Positions 48,369 through 60,332 are shown, counted from the first letter of the stretch. The stretch: DNA of 64,000 nucleotides from Deinandra increscens subsp. villosa (GCA_039602395.1 JBCNJP010000027.1:114864354-114928353); one strand, 5' to 3'. Numbers and translations are program-made. The notes: generated from the sequence alone by a model not told the origin.

Positions 48369-48820
48369 TGTAGAGGCTAGATTATGAGGCTTGTAATATT
48401 AAATAAGTTGGGCTGGGCTTAGAGGGTTTGATTAGGATCATAGGCTAGTTTGATTATTGTATTTAGGCTAGTTTATGATTGGGCTTGGGTTTACTATTGG
48501 GTTTATGATCCACAAGGGGCCCAATAGTAAACTCAATGGGGTGGCTATATAAACCCCACTAGACCTCCTCATTTAGGGTTGCTGAGTTTACGATTTTGAG
48601 CAGCCATTTGGTGATTACGATCGTAAACCCGAGAGGAGAGAGTTTACGATTCACTGTTTTGTACCCGACAAGTTCATCTTGTGTGCAAGTTCAAGTTTTT
48701 ATTGTTTAATCATCGTATTCTTGTGTTCTCTTCTACTTTCTTCTTGAATCAATCACTTACGAGGATTCCGCACTCGTTTGTGATAGAATATCGTGATTAG
48801 TTGTTGATCTCGGACCTACA
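48369..48820 (+). mobile_element. LTR of small element, right copy
   Basis: 452 bp, TGTAGAGGC to GGACCTACA, preceded by the purine tract AGGGGAAGAT and followed by TSD GGTAT. It is more diverged from the middle copy than the palindrome arms are from each other. Confidence 0.88.
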
Positions 48821-48825
48821 GGTAT

Positions 48826-49758
48826 ACTTTATGGTATTATGACTTTGGGTCAATAATGGTATAAACAGTTTGACTTTTATGTGGTGGCTGCAAATTGGGT
48901 CTTCATTCTTTAATCATTGTAGTTTTTTTTATGAATAATGGATAATATTCATAATTGATGCTTAAAAGTGAATGACTTCTATTTGTGCTAACTAATGTGT
49001 CGTTTTTGTGGTATCCTGTGTGGAAGCTGTAAATAAGTGAAGATAGATTAGGAAAAGAGGTAACGCATGGTCAATATAGTTTGGTACAAAAATTCAAACA
49101 TGTATTAAATTTATAAGAAAATTTGTATACAGTAGAAATATGAAGTAACCTGTGGATTATGTAATGACTTAATTGTATCAAATAATACCTCAAATATGGG
49201 CAACTAAGGATTTAAGGCAGGCAAATATATTGGATATGTAATAATTGGAATAAATATGTATTCATGATCTCTTGTGATAGTAGTCCGAGATTATATGAGT
49301 ATAAATATGAGAATAAGGCAGACACAAATGAAATTGAAATGAGGTCTTGAAGTAAACAATAAGGTTAAAAATTTATAAAAACCTTTTATAGGAAATCAAT
49401 AAGGTTGAGTAAGAAAGAAGGTTCATAAGGTAATACTATATATATTGTGTTAGTAAAAAAATGGGTTGATGACCCGTTGACTGCTGCTGCATGGTCACTT
49501 GATATATTGCAGTCCCATGTTTTGCTGCTGCTAACCATTTAATACCACATCAAAATGTAACCAAAAGCTACAGAATTCTTGCTACCCAATACCACATCAA
49601 AATGTAATCAAAATTAACGGAATGTAAGCCAAAATGTAACCAAAAGCTAATGACGTCGCATTAAGCACTTGAAAACTTTGGTACAATAGTTTATGACACT
49701 AACCAAACCAAATTGACCACAACACCACCAATACTAAAGACCACAACATAAACGATCA
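48826..49758. other. MULE interior, non-coding
   Basis: AT-rich sequence between the convergent MURA and GRF genes, serving as their 3' regions. Nothing else is recognised. Confidence 0.5.
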
Positions 49759-50262
49759 TCAAAACATTGAAACTAAGTAAACTACAATTAGAAAGAAAAA
49801 AATTCCAATCAACAAGTGTTTAAAGGAGAAGAAATTCTTCAACGCAAGCTTCAATTTCAAGTTCTTCACCTCCTCCATTAGCATCATCTTCTCTAGTTCT
49901 AGGTTTGCATTCTTCTTCGTCAATGCTTTAACTTTCAATTGAAGATCTTCTGAAATTACAAGATCAACATCTTCCTTCCACATAAAAAACCCACAACCTA
50001 ACCTCTATATTAAAAATAAAACAACCAATTAAAAGTTATAAATTTCCACATAAATTAGTATAAATAACAATTATACAATATAGGTACTTACTGGCCATTG
50101 TGAACAACCATAAAACTCATGTCCAGGTCGAGTAGTCTGACTTCCAGCAACCCTTTTCATGGCAACAATTTCACACCTGCAGTAGACATTGCCATCTAAA
50201 CCAATCTTGAAATTGTTCATCTTTTTGCGTGAAACAGAGCTCGTAGAAGAAGAAGAACTCAT
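49759..50262 (-). CDS. GRF-zinc-finger, coiled-coil, membrane-tail protein in the MULE
   Basis: Two exons on the minus strand: 50262-50092 and 50004-49759, with a GT...AG intron (50091-50005). The predicted product is 138 residues. The start is a Ser-rich MSSSSSTSSVS. A GRF-type zinc finger follows: YCRCEIVAMKRVAGSQTTRP, then HEFYGCSQWP, with the final LGCGFFMW in exon 2. Next is a Leu/Lys/Glu-rich coiled coil (about residues 75-115) and a C-terminal hydrophobic segment (about 118-137). Small plant proteins with GRF, coiled coil and a membrane tail are common, but their role is unclear. The gene is convergent with MURA and starts about 390 bp from the right terminal repeat. It is either a regular second MULE gene or a captured host gene. 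No stop or frameshift is seen. Confidence 0.75.
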
Positions 50263-50647
50263 CTGAGGCTTTCAATTTCAAGTTCACAGAATTGGTTGTT
50301 GGGGTAACTGAGATCTGATTTGCGCTGGGGGGAATTAGGGATTTGGATGAGAGGGATTTCAATTTAGGGATTTCGATGCTAGGGATTTGGATTTCATATC
50401 TGATTTGCGATAAGAGATAAGAGAGGCACAAAAGGATTTAGGGATTTCGATTGAATTGCATCTTCATCGTTCTTTAGGGATTTGGATTCTGAGCGTGATT
50501 TAGGGATTTGGATTTTTATGTAGCTGGCTTACTTTTTAAATGGATATTAAAATCATAATATGACATGGAAATGACATGTAATAAAGACTTTTTAAAAAAG
50601 TAAAAAATTACACATCACCTTGCCATGTCACACATCATCTTGCCATG

Positions 50648-50798
50648 TCATCGTTTGTTTAACGGTGTTAAAAAAAGTTAACGACGGGTCCACTGAAAAA
50701 AAATTAGATGAAAGTTGGGACCGTTGTGGGTTATATTGAAAAGTGGGATTATTGTAGGCCAATACTCAAAAGTTGGGATTATTCTATTCCAATTTTCC
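50648..50798 (-). repeat. MULE right terminal inverted repeat
   Basis: Ends ...TATTCCAATTTTCC at 50798, mirroring the left end. It is followed by the TSD copy ATTTATTTA. It probably holds the promoter of the GRF gene. Confidence 0.9.
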
Positions 50799-50807
50799 AT
50801 TTATTTA

Positions 50808-52052
50808 TTCAAAATTATGTAAAAATTACACGTAAGCAAATCCTAAATGGCTGATTTTAAAGAAAAGACTAATCCTATGTGGCACATTTTAAATTGTGTC
50901 ACATGGACGGTAAAAACTTGTGTTTATTATAAGTATAGCTGGTTTAATAATTTCGGGTATGGTAACTTATTATCTAATATTCAGTTGTATTGAGGTGTCA
51001 AACTATAGATTAAAAGGTACTAGCTCCTGAGTGCGAAGTGGGATGACACTAATATTGAAATCAATGTACACGACATAATCAATAATGAGCGTGAGGACTC
51101 AGTATTGCAAATTTAGGAAGAACAATGACCTGGTATACCCAAAGGAACTTACAATCAATGCTATCATAAACCTTGAACCATGAAAATTTCTAAATGAACT
51201 TACAATTCAAATTGATGACCTAATCAACAACTAGGACGTATATACACTTTTGGGCAAGAGCTCTACCTACACTAAAAAATGATATCAGTAACCAAAAACA
51301 TTAAGAAATTCATTTGAAATACGTATATAGCCAGAATTGCTCCATTCATGAAGAATATAAATACAATTTAACTTTTCTTGATAGATCTACAAATTCAAAA
51401 TTCAAGGCACAATAGTTTTATAATATACCTTTTGAAACTCAAGGAAGACCATATTTCTGTATGGTTGAGAAGTGAACAACCTGGCCTCTGTACGTTATGC
51501 CATAACAGTTTAAATTTTGCAGCATGCTTCAACAGTTTCAAGCCACTTATATAAACCAAATTGAATATGATTTTAAATACTATCTCAACTAATGGTATCA
51601 GAATTTGAAATTCAAATGGTACTCCCAAAGACAAATGAGTTTTAAAAGGAGGCAAGTCCGATAGCATCAACCTTGAAAAATATTCATCATTCATGCTATA
51701 ATAAGTCAATAATTTAATAGCTATGAAGTGATGTAAGAACCATTAACAACACTTTAGAGCATCTTTTAATGGATACCAAAGATTATGTTTAGATCCTAAA
51801 TGGCATACTACTTAGGATGTTTAACATTATTAAATTTTTTATGCAAAGTAACCTTCCTACACCCTAACATATACAGATAATTCACCTTAAAAATCACTCT
51901 TAATTAACATGGGCACCATAATCTATCTCAGTCACCAATATTCTAACATATATATAGAGATGACATACCGTAACAACCATTCTCATTACAACAACATACA
52001 ACAGTTCAAACTCAATGAAATAAGCATTTACAATTTTACATACACCCTAAAA
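50808..52052. other. Non-coding interval
   Basis: AT-rich sequence to the right of the MULE. No protein, RNA or repeat structure is recognised. Confidence 0.4.
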
Positions 52053-52057
52053 CTTAG

Positions 52058-52527
52058 TGTAGGTCCTAAAACAACAACCGTTCACGATATTCTATTAATC
52101 ACGAGTGCGGAATCCAAGTGATTGATTGATTCAAGATAAGAGATGAGAAGAAAACTGAGAATACGATGAATATAAACAATAAAAACCTGATATTGCACAC
52201 AAGATGAACTTGTCGGGTACAAGATAAGAAATCGTAAACTAGATCTCTCGGGTTTACGATCGTAATCAGCTCCCTCTCTCTAGAATCGTAAACAGCCACT
52301 AGAATCGTAAACCAGCAAGCACTTAATAAGGAGGTCTAGAGGGGTTTATATAGGCACCCCAATGGGTTTACTATTGGGCCTCTTGAGTCATAAACCCAAT
52401 AGTAAACTCAAGCCTAATCATAAACCAGCCTACATACAATAACCAAACTAGTCTACTAAACTAATGAAACCCTCTAAGCCCAGCCCAACATATTTAATAT
52501 TACAAGCCTCATAATCTAGCCTCTACA
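52058..52527 (-). mobile_element. Solo LTR of the small LTR element
   Basis: 470 bp, TGTAGGTCC to GCCTCTACA on the plus strand, so minus orientation. TSD CTTAG at 52053-52057 and 52528-52532. It is homologous along its length to the LTRs in the palindromic composite and independently defines the family's two LTR ends. Confidence 0.92.
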
Positions 52528-52532
52528 CTTAG

Positions 52533-52902
52533 TTTACTGCCTAAGATTCTAAATACCTAAAAATTCATCATATAGCTTGACCATGGTTATTAAGTAATAT
52601 GTTCACCAAACATGTAATTGTTAAGAGCACACACAAAAGAAAAGCATATACCAAAGCAATGTTTGTACTAAGCAATGTGTGCATGCAAACAAACCACTGG
52701 AGATGCAACCACCTGAAAATTAGTAAAACAAAAAAAAGGTCAAAGAATCATGAGATTTTCATACCATAGATAATCTGTTGGGTCCCGTGAGGGGCTCTTT
52801 AACAATGTTGGCATAATTTGATTTAAACAAGATAAACAAGTTGTGGAAAGTAAATCAAATTGAAAGACAACAATTCATAAAAAGGGTTTTTCTATATATC
52901 TC
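52533..52902. other. Non-coding interval
   Basis: Short AT-rich stretch between the solo LTR and the Athila-like LTR. Nothing recognised. Confidence 0.4.
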
Positions 52903-53794
52903 TGATGTGTTGCAAACACATCTGCTTTTCCCGTGTAATTTGTATAGTGTTTGAGTCGAGTTTGAGTCATTTTTGCTTGTTTTTATTTATTTTATAGTAT
53001 TTGTGTCTTAATGTGGTATTGAGTCGTCTTTATATATTTTGATGTGTGTTTAAATAATTTTAGTCTTTTATTTAATTATGTCAATGTGCTTAAAATTGTT
53101 TAAATATATTTGGTTGTAGGCTGACGTACGAGTCCAAGGGAATGGTATGACATTACATCAAAGTTCAAAGGTTGAAAGAATTAATTAAGAAGTTTAGGGA
53201 CCGGCGTTGCATTATTGAAAGATCAAGGGATGAATTGTGATTATGCAAAACTACAATCATGATTTAATTAAACTTCGGATTATGAAACCAAATGTAAGTC
53301 GGTGAAACCGACTTTATTGGCGGCAATAATTTTTTTTGGAAAATAAAATAGAAGTGAAAGGAACAAACAACATGGTTCACGTGGGCTTTGAAGTTGAGAT
53401 TTTGGACTCAATTTAAAAGGTACAAACTCATGGATTAGAGATCGGAAATGATGGATCTTGATCTGGGCTTATGTAAGAAGCCAATTAGAGGTTAACTACA
53501 ATTAATTAGGATGACGGTGGAGCAAGAGATAAAATAGAAGACCTAAACAATTTGGAATTAATTAATTCATTCGACACTTAATTTCTGACGGCCAAACGAA
53601 AGAGAGCTACGGACGAAGAAGGCAGCACATAAACATTCGAAGGGTAGAAAGCATACGGAACAAACTTCGAAGGAAGGGAAAAGCGGAACGGAAGCAAGAA
53701 ACATTCGTTTTTATCTATTTTCTTTCTTGAATATTATTCCATTAGTTTGAATTCTAGTTTACACCATGTTTCTAGGGTTCATTCTGGATTTAAT

Positions 53795-54012
53795 TGTTAG
53801 AAAAAGAAAATTAAAAGGTCAACTAATTCACCTTTCCTATTTTGAAAGATTATGACAACTATTGAAGATTGGCAATTTAGGACCGTTGGGCATTATTTCA
53901 AGGAGATTCCAGCCTTACATATTTCCTTTCTATCATTTGTATTCAACTATATATTCTGGTTTTTTGTTTCTATGAGAAAAACACAACTTTTTGAGCCTTT
54001 CAAATTCTAATA
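53795..54012 (+). mobile_element. Copia C 5' LTR
   Basis: 218 bp, TGTTAGAAAAAG to CAAATTCTAATA. The last bases are TA rather than CA, and the 3' LTR ends the same way, so this is the family's own end. Confidence 0.9.
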
Positions 54013-54099
54013 TGGCATCAGAGCGCGTATGATCTTAGGGTTAACCTGATCAAAAACCACTTTTCACTTACCCCTGTCAAATCTTTCAGCTTCACCAAC

Positions 54100-55035
54100 A
54101 TGACAGAAAAAAACAACACCGACGACCTTGCATTACAAATCTCCAATCTCCTCAAAACTAGTATAAACACCCAAAACCAAACCCAGAAGCAATCCCTTTC
54201 TGATAACTTGAAAATCAGCCTCAAACTATATAATCAGAAGGGCTCAAACAATGATTCATCATACCGAGTTGACAAAACGAAATTGAAATGCGATCATTGT
54301 GGGATGTCGAAACATACGAAATCCCAATGCTTTAAACTCGTCGGCTACCCTGAATGGTGGAACGACGGGCAAAAAAGGGGCAATAAGGAAGGAGGAAAAC
54401 CGGCGACTGCTGTTGGCAACAAAGAGATGAGCACCGGTGGCGACCGTTATGAGAGCGGAAGTGGATTTGGAAGCATCGCTTCAGCCGACCAATATGGAGA
54501 ACTAGGGCATGATGGAGGTAACGGGTTTGGGAAATTGTTCTCAGACCCCACCCTTTTTAACCTTAGCTACTTTCCTCCACATATTTTAAAATTATTAAAT
54601 GATTCCTATAAATCTGGTAAATTCGAAGATACTGGTCAAAATATATTTGTTGACTTTAAAAATAATCAACATTTACAAGATAATCAATTTTTACCAAATA
54701 AAGCCTCTCAAAAATCCGACTTTTACAAAAGTGAGAAAAACGTTTTTGATAAACCCATAAAACAAAAAAAATTAGATAATTTTGGACATGCTAATATGGC
54801 CAAAACTTGTGAAAAAATAGATAAATCATGGATATTTGATTGCGGTGCTACCGACACCATGACCTTTGAACTATCGGACATGATTTCGAGATCCAAACCC
54901 AAAATTAATCATATTAAAACTGCAAATGGGGGGGTTGTTCCCGTAGAGGGGGGAGGAACTATTGAGATCTCCCCAACATTAAAACTTTCAAATTGTCTCT
55001 ATGTACCATCTTGTCACATAAATTATTATCTATAA
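54100..55035 (+). pseudogene. Copia C gag and protease region, gag internally deleted
   Basis: An N-terminal Thr/Asn/Gln-rich start reaches DNLKISLKL, where full-length gags of this type enter the UBN2 region. Here the frame jumps almost directly to CDHCGMSKHTKSQC, a zinc knuckle, with FKLVGYPEWW after it. Most of the gag core is thus missing. The protease motif is at WIFDCGATDTMTF (Asp-Cys-Gly instead of the usual Asp-Ser/Thr-Gly). The frame ends at a stop after a shift near 55025; pol continues in another frame. Confidence 0.82.
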
Positions 55036-58000
55036 GTCATGTGACAAAAGAATTAAATTGTTCTGTATTAATGCATCCCACATTTTGTATCTTACAAGAC
55101 ATCAGGACGGGAGTGATTATTGGGCGTGGCATTGAACGCCAAGGATTGTATTATGTGGAGGAAATGACTCAGCATGGTACTGTAATGTTAGCTCATGGGA
55201 CTACAGATAGAGAAGCGTGGTTATGGCATAGAAGATTGGGACATCCATCCTCTGGTTACTTACATCTTTTACTTCCTACATTATTTCCTTCCAATAAACC
55301 ATTAAATTGTGAAACTTGTTTTTTGGCTAAAAGCCACAAAAATACCTATAAACCAAATAATACAAGAGTTGATATACCTTTTTTCCTTATTCACTCGGAT
55401 GTTTGGGGACCGGCGGAAGTTACTGGGGGACAAAATTTCCGTTTTTTTGTTCTATTTATTGATGATTGCACTCGTATGACATGGATTTATTTTCTAAAAC
55501 ACAAATCGGAAGTTTTCGATAAATTTACCATGTTTTATACAATGATACAAACCCAATTTAAAACCAACATTCAAACTCTTCGGTCCGATAATGGAGGGGA
55601 ATTTATAAACAACCAAATGAAGCAATTTTGTCAAACAAAAGGTGTGATTCACCAAACGTCATGTTCACACACTCCCGAACAAAATGGCGTTGCCGAACGA
55701 AAAAATCGCATCCTATTAGAAATAACTCGGGCACTTCTTATTGAATCTCATGTGCCTAAGTCCTTTTGGCCCGAGGCCCTCGCGACTGCCACTTATCTCA
55801 TAAATCGGCTACCAACTAAAGCCCTTAACATGAAAACTCCTCTTCAAACTCTATCTGAATTTACCAAAATCCCTCACGCCCTTACACTACAACCACGAAT
55901 ATTTGGATGCTCCGTATTCGTACACATACCCAAAATTGATCGAACGAAACTCGACCCATGTGCTGAAAAGTGCGTGTTTGTGGGCTATGGTGTCAACCAA
56001 AAAGGATATCGGTGTTATAGCCCAAAAAGGCGTCATATGTACACTACCATGAACTGTGATTTCCTTGAAACCGAATTCTTCTACACATCCCAATATAGTG
56101 GTGAGGGGGAGAGAGAATATAACGACACACTGAGTTGGTTAAAATGGATCCCTTTTTCAGAAGAAGTCAATTACAGTACCCAAGATGAGTCACTTACTTC
56201 CAGACAATCTGATGAGCCAACAACCAATGTCACCAACCAAGATCCTCCTTATCCAATGTCCGAGGTAAGTAATTCTCAAACTCAAACACATGATGATTTA
56301 CAAAATGACGAATCCCATGAAAATCAAAATAGTAATGTATCTGATAACCATGAGGTTACAACAGAACATATCGTACAGGAAAAACAGGATGAGCCAGTAC
56401 AGGATGAGCCAGTACAGGAAGAAAGAATCCAGAGATATGTTTTACCACCAAGAGAAACCAGAGGAGTTCCTCCCAAACGATATTCTCCAGAAAGGCAAAC
56501 GCGACCTTGTAGGTATCCCATGGCAAGCATTGCTAAAGGGAACCTAACCAAAGAAGCTAAGGCCTTTGCTTCCTCCTTATATGAAGAACAAATTCCAAAC
56601 TCAACGGAACAAGCCTTAGAGTCAAAATATTGGAAGGATGCAATGGAATCCGAGATGGCGGCATTAATAAAGAATGATACATGGGAAAAGTGTGTTCTCC
56701 CTCCAGGAAAGAAACTAGTTGGGTGTCGTTGGGTTTTCACAATTAAACACAATCCAGATGGAACCATTGAAAGATACAAAGCTCGGTTAGTCGCTAAAGG
56801 CTATACCCAAACATACGGAATTGACTACTCGGAGACTTTTTCCCCCGTAGCAAAAATAGACACCATCCGAGTCAAAAGATTGGAAGGATGCAATGGAATC
56901 CGAGATGGCGGCATTAATAAAGAATGATACATGGGAAAAGTGTGTTCTCCCTCCAGGAAAGAAACTAGTTGGGTGTCGTTGGGTTTTCACAATTAAACAC
57001 AATCCAGATGGAACCATTGAAAGATACAAAGCTCGGTTAGTCGCTAAAGGCTATACCCAAACATACGGAATTGACTTTAGCGACTAACCGAGCTTTGTAT
57101 CTTTCACAATTAAACACAATCCAGATGGAACCATTGAAAGATACAAAGCTCGGTTAGTCGCTAAAGGCTATACCCAAACATACTCGGAGACTTTTTCACA
57201 ATTAAACACAATCCAGATGGAACCATTGAAAGATACAAAGCTCGGTTAGTCGCTAAAGGCTATACCCAAACATACGGAATTGACTACTCGGAGACTTTTT
57301 CCCCCGTAGCAAAAATAGACACCATCCGAGTCAAAAGATTGGAAGGATGCAATGGAATCCGAGATGGCGGCATTAATAAAGAATGATACATGGGAAAAGT
57401 GTGTTCTCCCTCCAGGAAAGAAACTAGTTGGGTGTCGTTGGGTTTTCACAATTAAACACAATCCAGATGGAACCATTGAAAGATACAAAGCTCGGTTAGT
57501 CGCTAAAGCCTTAGAGTCAAAAGATTGGAAGGATGCAATGGAATCCGAGATGGCGGCATTAATAAAGAATGATACATGGGAAAAGTGTGTTCTCCCTCCA
57601 GGAAAGAAACTAGTTGGGTGTCGTTGGGTTTTCACAATTAAACACAATCCAGATGGAACCATTGAAAGATACAAAGCTCGGTTAGTCGCTAAAGGCTATA
57701 CCCAAACATACGGAATTGACTACTCGGAGACTTTTTCCCCCGTAGCAAAAATAGACACCATCCGAGTCCTTTTCTCGGTTGCCGCAAACAAGGGATGGCC
57801 TCTACATCAATTTGATGTTAAGAATGCCTTCCTACATGGAGAGTTAAAAGAAGAAGTTTATATGGAAGCTCCACCCGGTTTCACAGAAAACTTTAAGACA
57901 AACGAAGTATGTCGGTTAAGAAGATCTCTTTACGGACTTAAGCAATCCCCTCGGGCTTGGTTTGGCAGATTTACTCAAGCAATGAAAAAATATGGATTTA

Positions 58001-59037
58001 AACAAAGCAACTCTGATCACACACTGTTTCTTAAACGAAGAGGTAAACTTACGACTTGTTTAATTATATATGTTGATGACATGATTATTACAGGTAACGA
58101 TGAGGAAGAAATAAAGAAGTTAAAGGCAAGTTTGTTCACAGAATTCGAAATGAAAGACTTGGGAAGACTTAAGTATTTCCTTGGAATTGAAGTGCTAAGG
58201 TCTAAACAAGGGATCTTCATATGTCAAAAGAAATATGTGCTTGACCTTCTTGCCGAGACAGGAATGATTGATTGCAAGCCTGCTGACACTCCAATGATGG
58301 TCAATCATAAACTTTGTATGGAAGAAAATTCAAAATTGGCAGATAAAGAGAGATACCAGCGATTGGTAGGTAAACTAATATATCTTTCTCACACTCGCCC
58401 AAACATTGCCTATGCTGTTGGAGTGGTAAGTCAGTTTATGCATCAACCTCAAGTTGAACACATGAAAGCAGTATGGCGAATTATCAGGTATCTCAAAGGG
58501 ACAGTTGGGCATGGTATTATCTTCAAACCACATGGGCATTTAGAGATTCAGGGATACACCGATGCGGATTGGGCTGGCTACAAAGGAAACAGAAGATCTA
58601 CATCAGGCTATTTCACCATAGTTGGTGGAAATCTTGTGACTTGGAGAAGTAAAAAACAGAAGGTGGTCTCACTTTCCAGTGCTGAAGCCGAGTTCCGAGG
58701 TATCGCGCGGGGCATAGCAGAAATTCTATGGATACGCAAACTTATGACTGAAATTGGTTCTCCTCCCAACAAAACCAGTAAGCTAATGTGTGATAACGAA
58801 GCAGCAATCCAGATTTCAGAGAATCCAGTTCAACACGATCGGACGAAGCATGTTGAAATTGATAGGCATTTTATCAAAGAGAAGATCGAAGCTGGGATTA
58901 TAAAGCTACCATTTGTTCGATCTGAAGACCAATTAGCCGATATACTAACAAAAGCCGTCAACGAGAGGATTTTTAGCAAATGTCTTGACAAGTTGAGCAT
59001 TGGAGATCCCACTACTCAGCTTGAGGGGGAGTGTTAG
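54993..59037 (+). pseudogene. Copia C pol: integrase, RT, RNase H (rearranged)
   Basis: The integrase part has LWHRRLGHPSSGYL, then CETCFLAKSHK, then Asp in HSDVWGP, Asp in RSDNGGEF and Glu in EQNGVAERKNR. RT begins at WRWVFTIKHN-type sequence near 56720, but the first about 85 RT residues are repeated several times before a complete RT runs on from about 57640. That RT has QFDVKNAFLHGEL and the catalytic YVDDMIITG. RNase H follows with the acidic residues of GYTDADWAG, SAEAEF and CDNEAA. From 57352 to 59037 the frame is open, including one in-frame duplicate junction. As a whole the polyprotein cannot be made correctly. Confidence 0.9.
56610..57770. repeat. Repeated and inverted RT segments in Copia C
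   Basis: The core containing CCATTGAAAGATACAAAGCT occurs six times in direct orientation. A reversed piece of about 28 bp lies at 57073-57100. Junctions fall at short shared sequences, for example GAGTC at about 56868 and 57326, and CTTTTTC/TTTTCACA near 57095 and 57197. Copies seem identical apart from one or two bases. Confidence 0.9.
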
Positions 59038-59249
59038 AAAAAGAAAATTAAAAGGTCAACTAATTCACCTTTCCTATTTTGAAAGATTATGACAACTATT
59101 GAAGATTGGCAATTTAGGACCGTTGGGCATTATTTCAAGGAGATTCCAGCCTTACATATTTCCTTTCTATCATTTGTATTCAACTATATATTCTGGTTTT
59201 TTGTTTCTATGAGAAAAACACAACTTTTTGAGCCTTTCAAATTCTAATA
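59032..59249 (+). mobile_element. Copia C 3' LTR
   Basis: 218 bp, no difference from the 5' LTR found by eye, followed by TSD TTAAT. Confidence 0.9.
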
Positions 59250-60314
59250 TTAATGTTCTTGAATACCATTATGATTGTTGATTAGACTTTTGTTGCTACC
59301 TAGGTTAGATGAATATTTGTTAACTTTTAATGTTATTCGGTTTATGGATTATTATTGTTGGATAATATTCTAGTAAAGAATCTTTTATTTACATTTTTGA
59401 TGCGTGTGAGTACTTTGATTAAATTTGTGATTGGTTTCTATTCAGTTTGTTGCCTGTGAATGTCTTTCGGTTTGGGTAGCGAATTAGGTCATTGACTGTG
59501 TGTTATGACTATTTTATGGTTTGTTAATATCGTGATCCATAGGAATATAAATTTTTATATATTTCATCTTTGTGTTCTGCTTAGCTTAGACAATCAAGGA
59601 GGTGATAGGTTAGTTGGGTAGTCGGTTGCATTAGGGTTTTAGGTCTAAATGCTCCGGGAGGGGGTTTCCCTAGGGTTTCTAATGTTTCAGTTATTCAATG
59701 TCATTAAGTGTAGTTTTTAGGTTACTCCTTGCGTCTTAGGATGTATTGAGGTAGGAACAATCCGGGAGGTGACTTACTTGTTCGAGTAGTAGGGTATTGT
59801 CAGAGACAATTCGGGGGTGATCCGACTAACTGGTCAGCATATTACGGTCTGTAGGTATCCTTTTAGGAACGCCCGGAGAGTGATTCGGGGGCTACTAGGA
59901 GTCTATATGTTCGTTGTTTAAGATCCCAGTTCCATCATGGTTATCCATAGCCGAGAGAAAGCGAGAGTTACAAGTAGGATTCTTAGCCTAGGTAGTACTT
60001 CTCCATCTTCGATTCGTCTAAGTTTCCTAGTCTAGATTGTTATTTTAATCAGTTAAGATAGTTAATTTTAGTTAAATCAAATCATAAATCAAATTCTCAA
60101 ATTTCTTATTCATTTTCCTTAGTTAGTCTTGTACATAGTGTGTCTAGGGTTCGATATTCCCGGTCTTCCATAGCTATCCTACAATCCGATAGGTACACTT
60201 GCCTTAGGGTTCAGTAAAGTTAGGATTTTTGGTAAAATTTAGGTGTGTCTAGGTCTAGGTTTAGGTCTAGGTTTTAATTAGTATTTTAGCGTACTTCCGA
60301 GCACATCAAGTTTT

Positions 60315-60332
60315 TGGCGTCGTTGCCGAGGA
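60315..60332 (+). other. Primer binding site of Athila-like element
   Basis: TGGCGTCGTTGCCGAGGA, six bases after the LTR end. It differs at two positions from the common Athila/Tat site TGGCGCCGTTGCCGGGGA (Asp-tRNA type). Confidence 0.75.

Larger units (their letters stand above)
44078..48820. mobile_element. Palindromic composite of a small non-autonomous LTR element
   Basis: Structure left to right: LTR (minus) 44078-44789; internal (minus) 44790-45832; 19-bp spacer; internal (plus) 45852-46894; LTR (plus) 46895-47342; primer site; a second internal (plus) 47343-48368; LTR (plus) 48369-48820. Both outer ends are the U5 end of the LTR (TGTAGGTCC / GGACCTACA). A single 5-bp TSD GGTAT flanks the whole (44073-44077, 48821-48825). 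It therefore looks integrated as one unit. No gag or pol. It lies inside the MULE. Confidence 0.85.
32947..50798. mobile_element. Mutator-like element (MULE), ~6 kb plus nested insertions
   Basis: Both ends begin GGAAAATT(A/G)GAATA and remain inverted repeats for about 150 bp. An exact 9-bp duplication ATTTATTTA flanks it (32938-32946 and 50799-50807), the TSD length of Mutator elements. It contains a MURA transposase (plus strand) and a convergent GRF-zinc-finger gene (minus strand). Subtracting two solo LTRs and the palindromic LTR composite with their TSDs leaves about 5.97 kb. MURA carries stops, so it is no longer autonomous. Confidence 0.93.
53795..59249 (+). mobile_element. Copia element C with identical LTRs and scrambled RT
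   Basis: LTRs of 218 bp (53795-54012 and 59032-59249) appear identical. TSD TTAAT at 53790-53794 and 59250-59254. Primer site TGGCATCAGAGC at 54013-54024; purine tract TTGAGGGGGAG at 59021-59031. The coding region has a shortened gag, a frameshift near 55025, and a duplicated, partly inverted RT segment at about 56610-57770, so this copy is not self-sufficient. It lies in the Athila-like LTR. Confidence 0.92.
52903..60308 (+). mobile_element. Athila-like Gypsy LTR, split by Copia C
   Basis: Starts TGATGTGTTGCAAACACATC and ends GAGCACATCA, then the primer site TGGCGTCGTTGCCGAGGA at 60315-60332, the Athila/Tat type. Without Copia C and one TSD it is about 1.95 kb. Only the 5' LTR and the start of the body are in the window, because Copia B interrupts at 61179. 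Confidence 0.75.
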
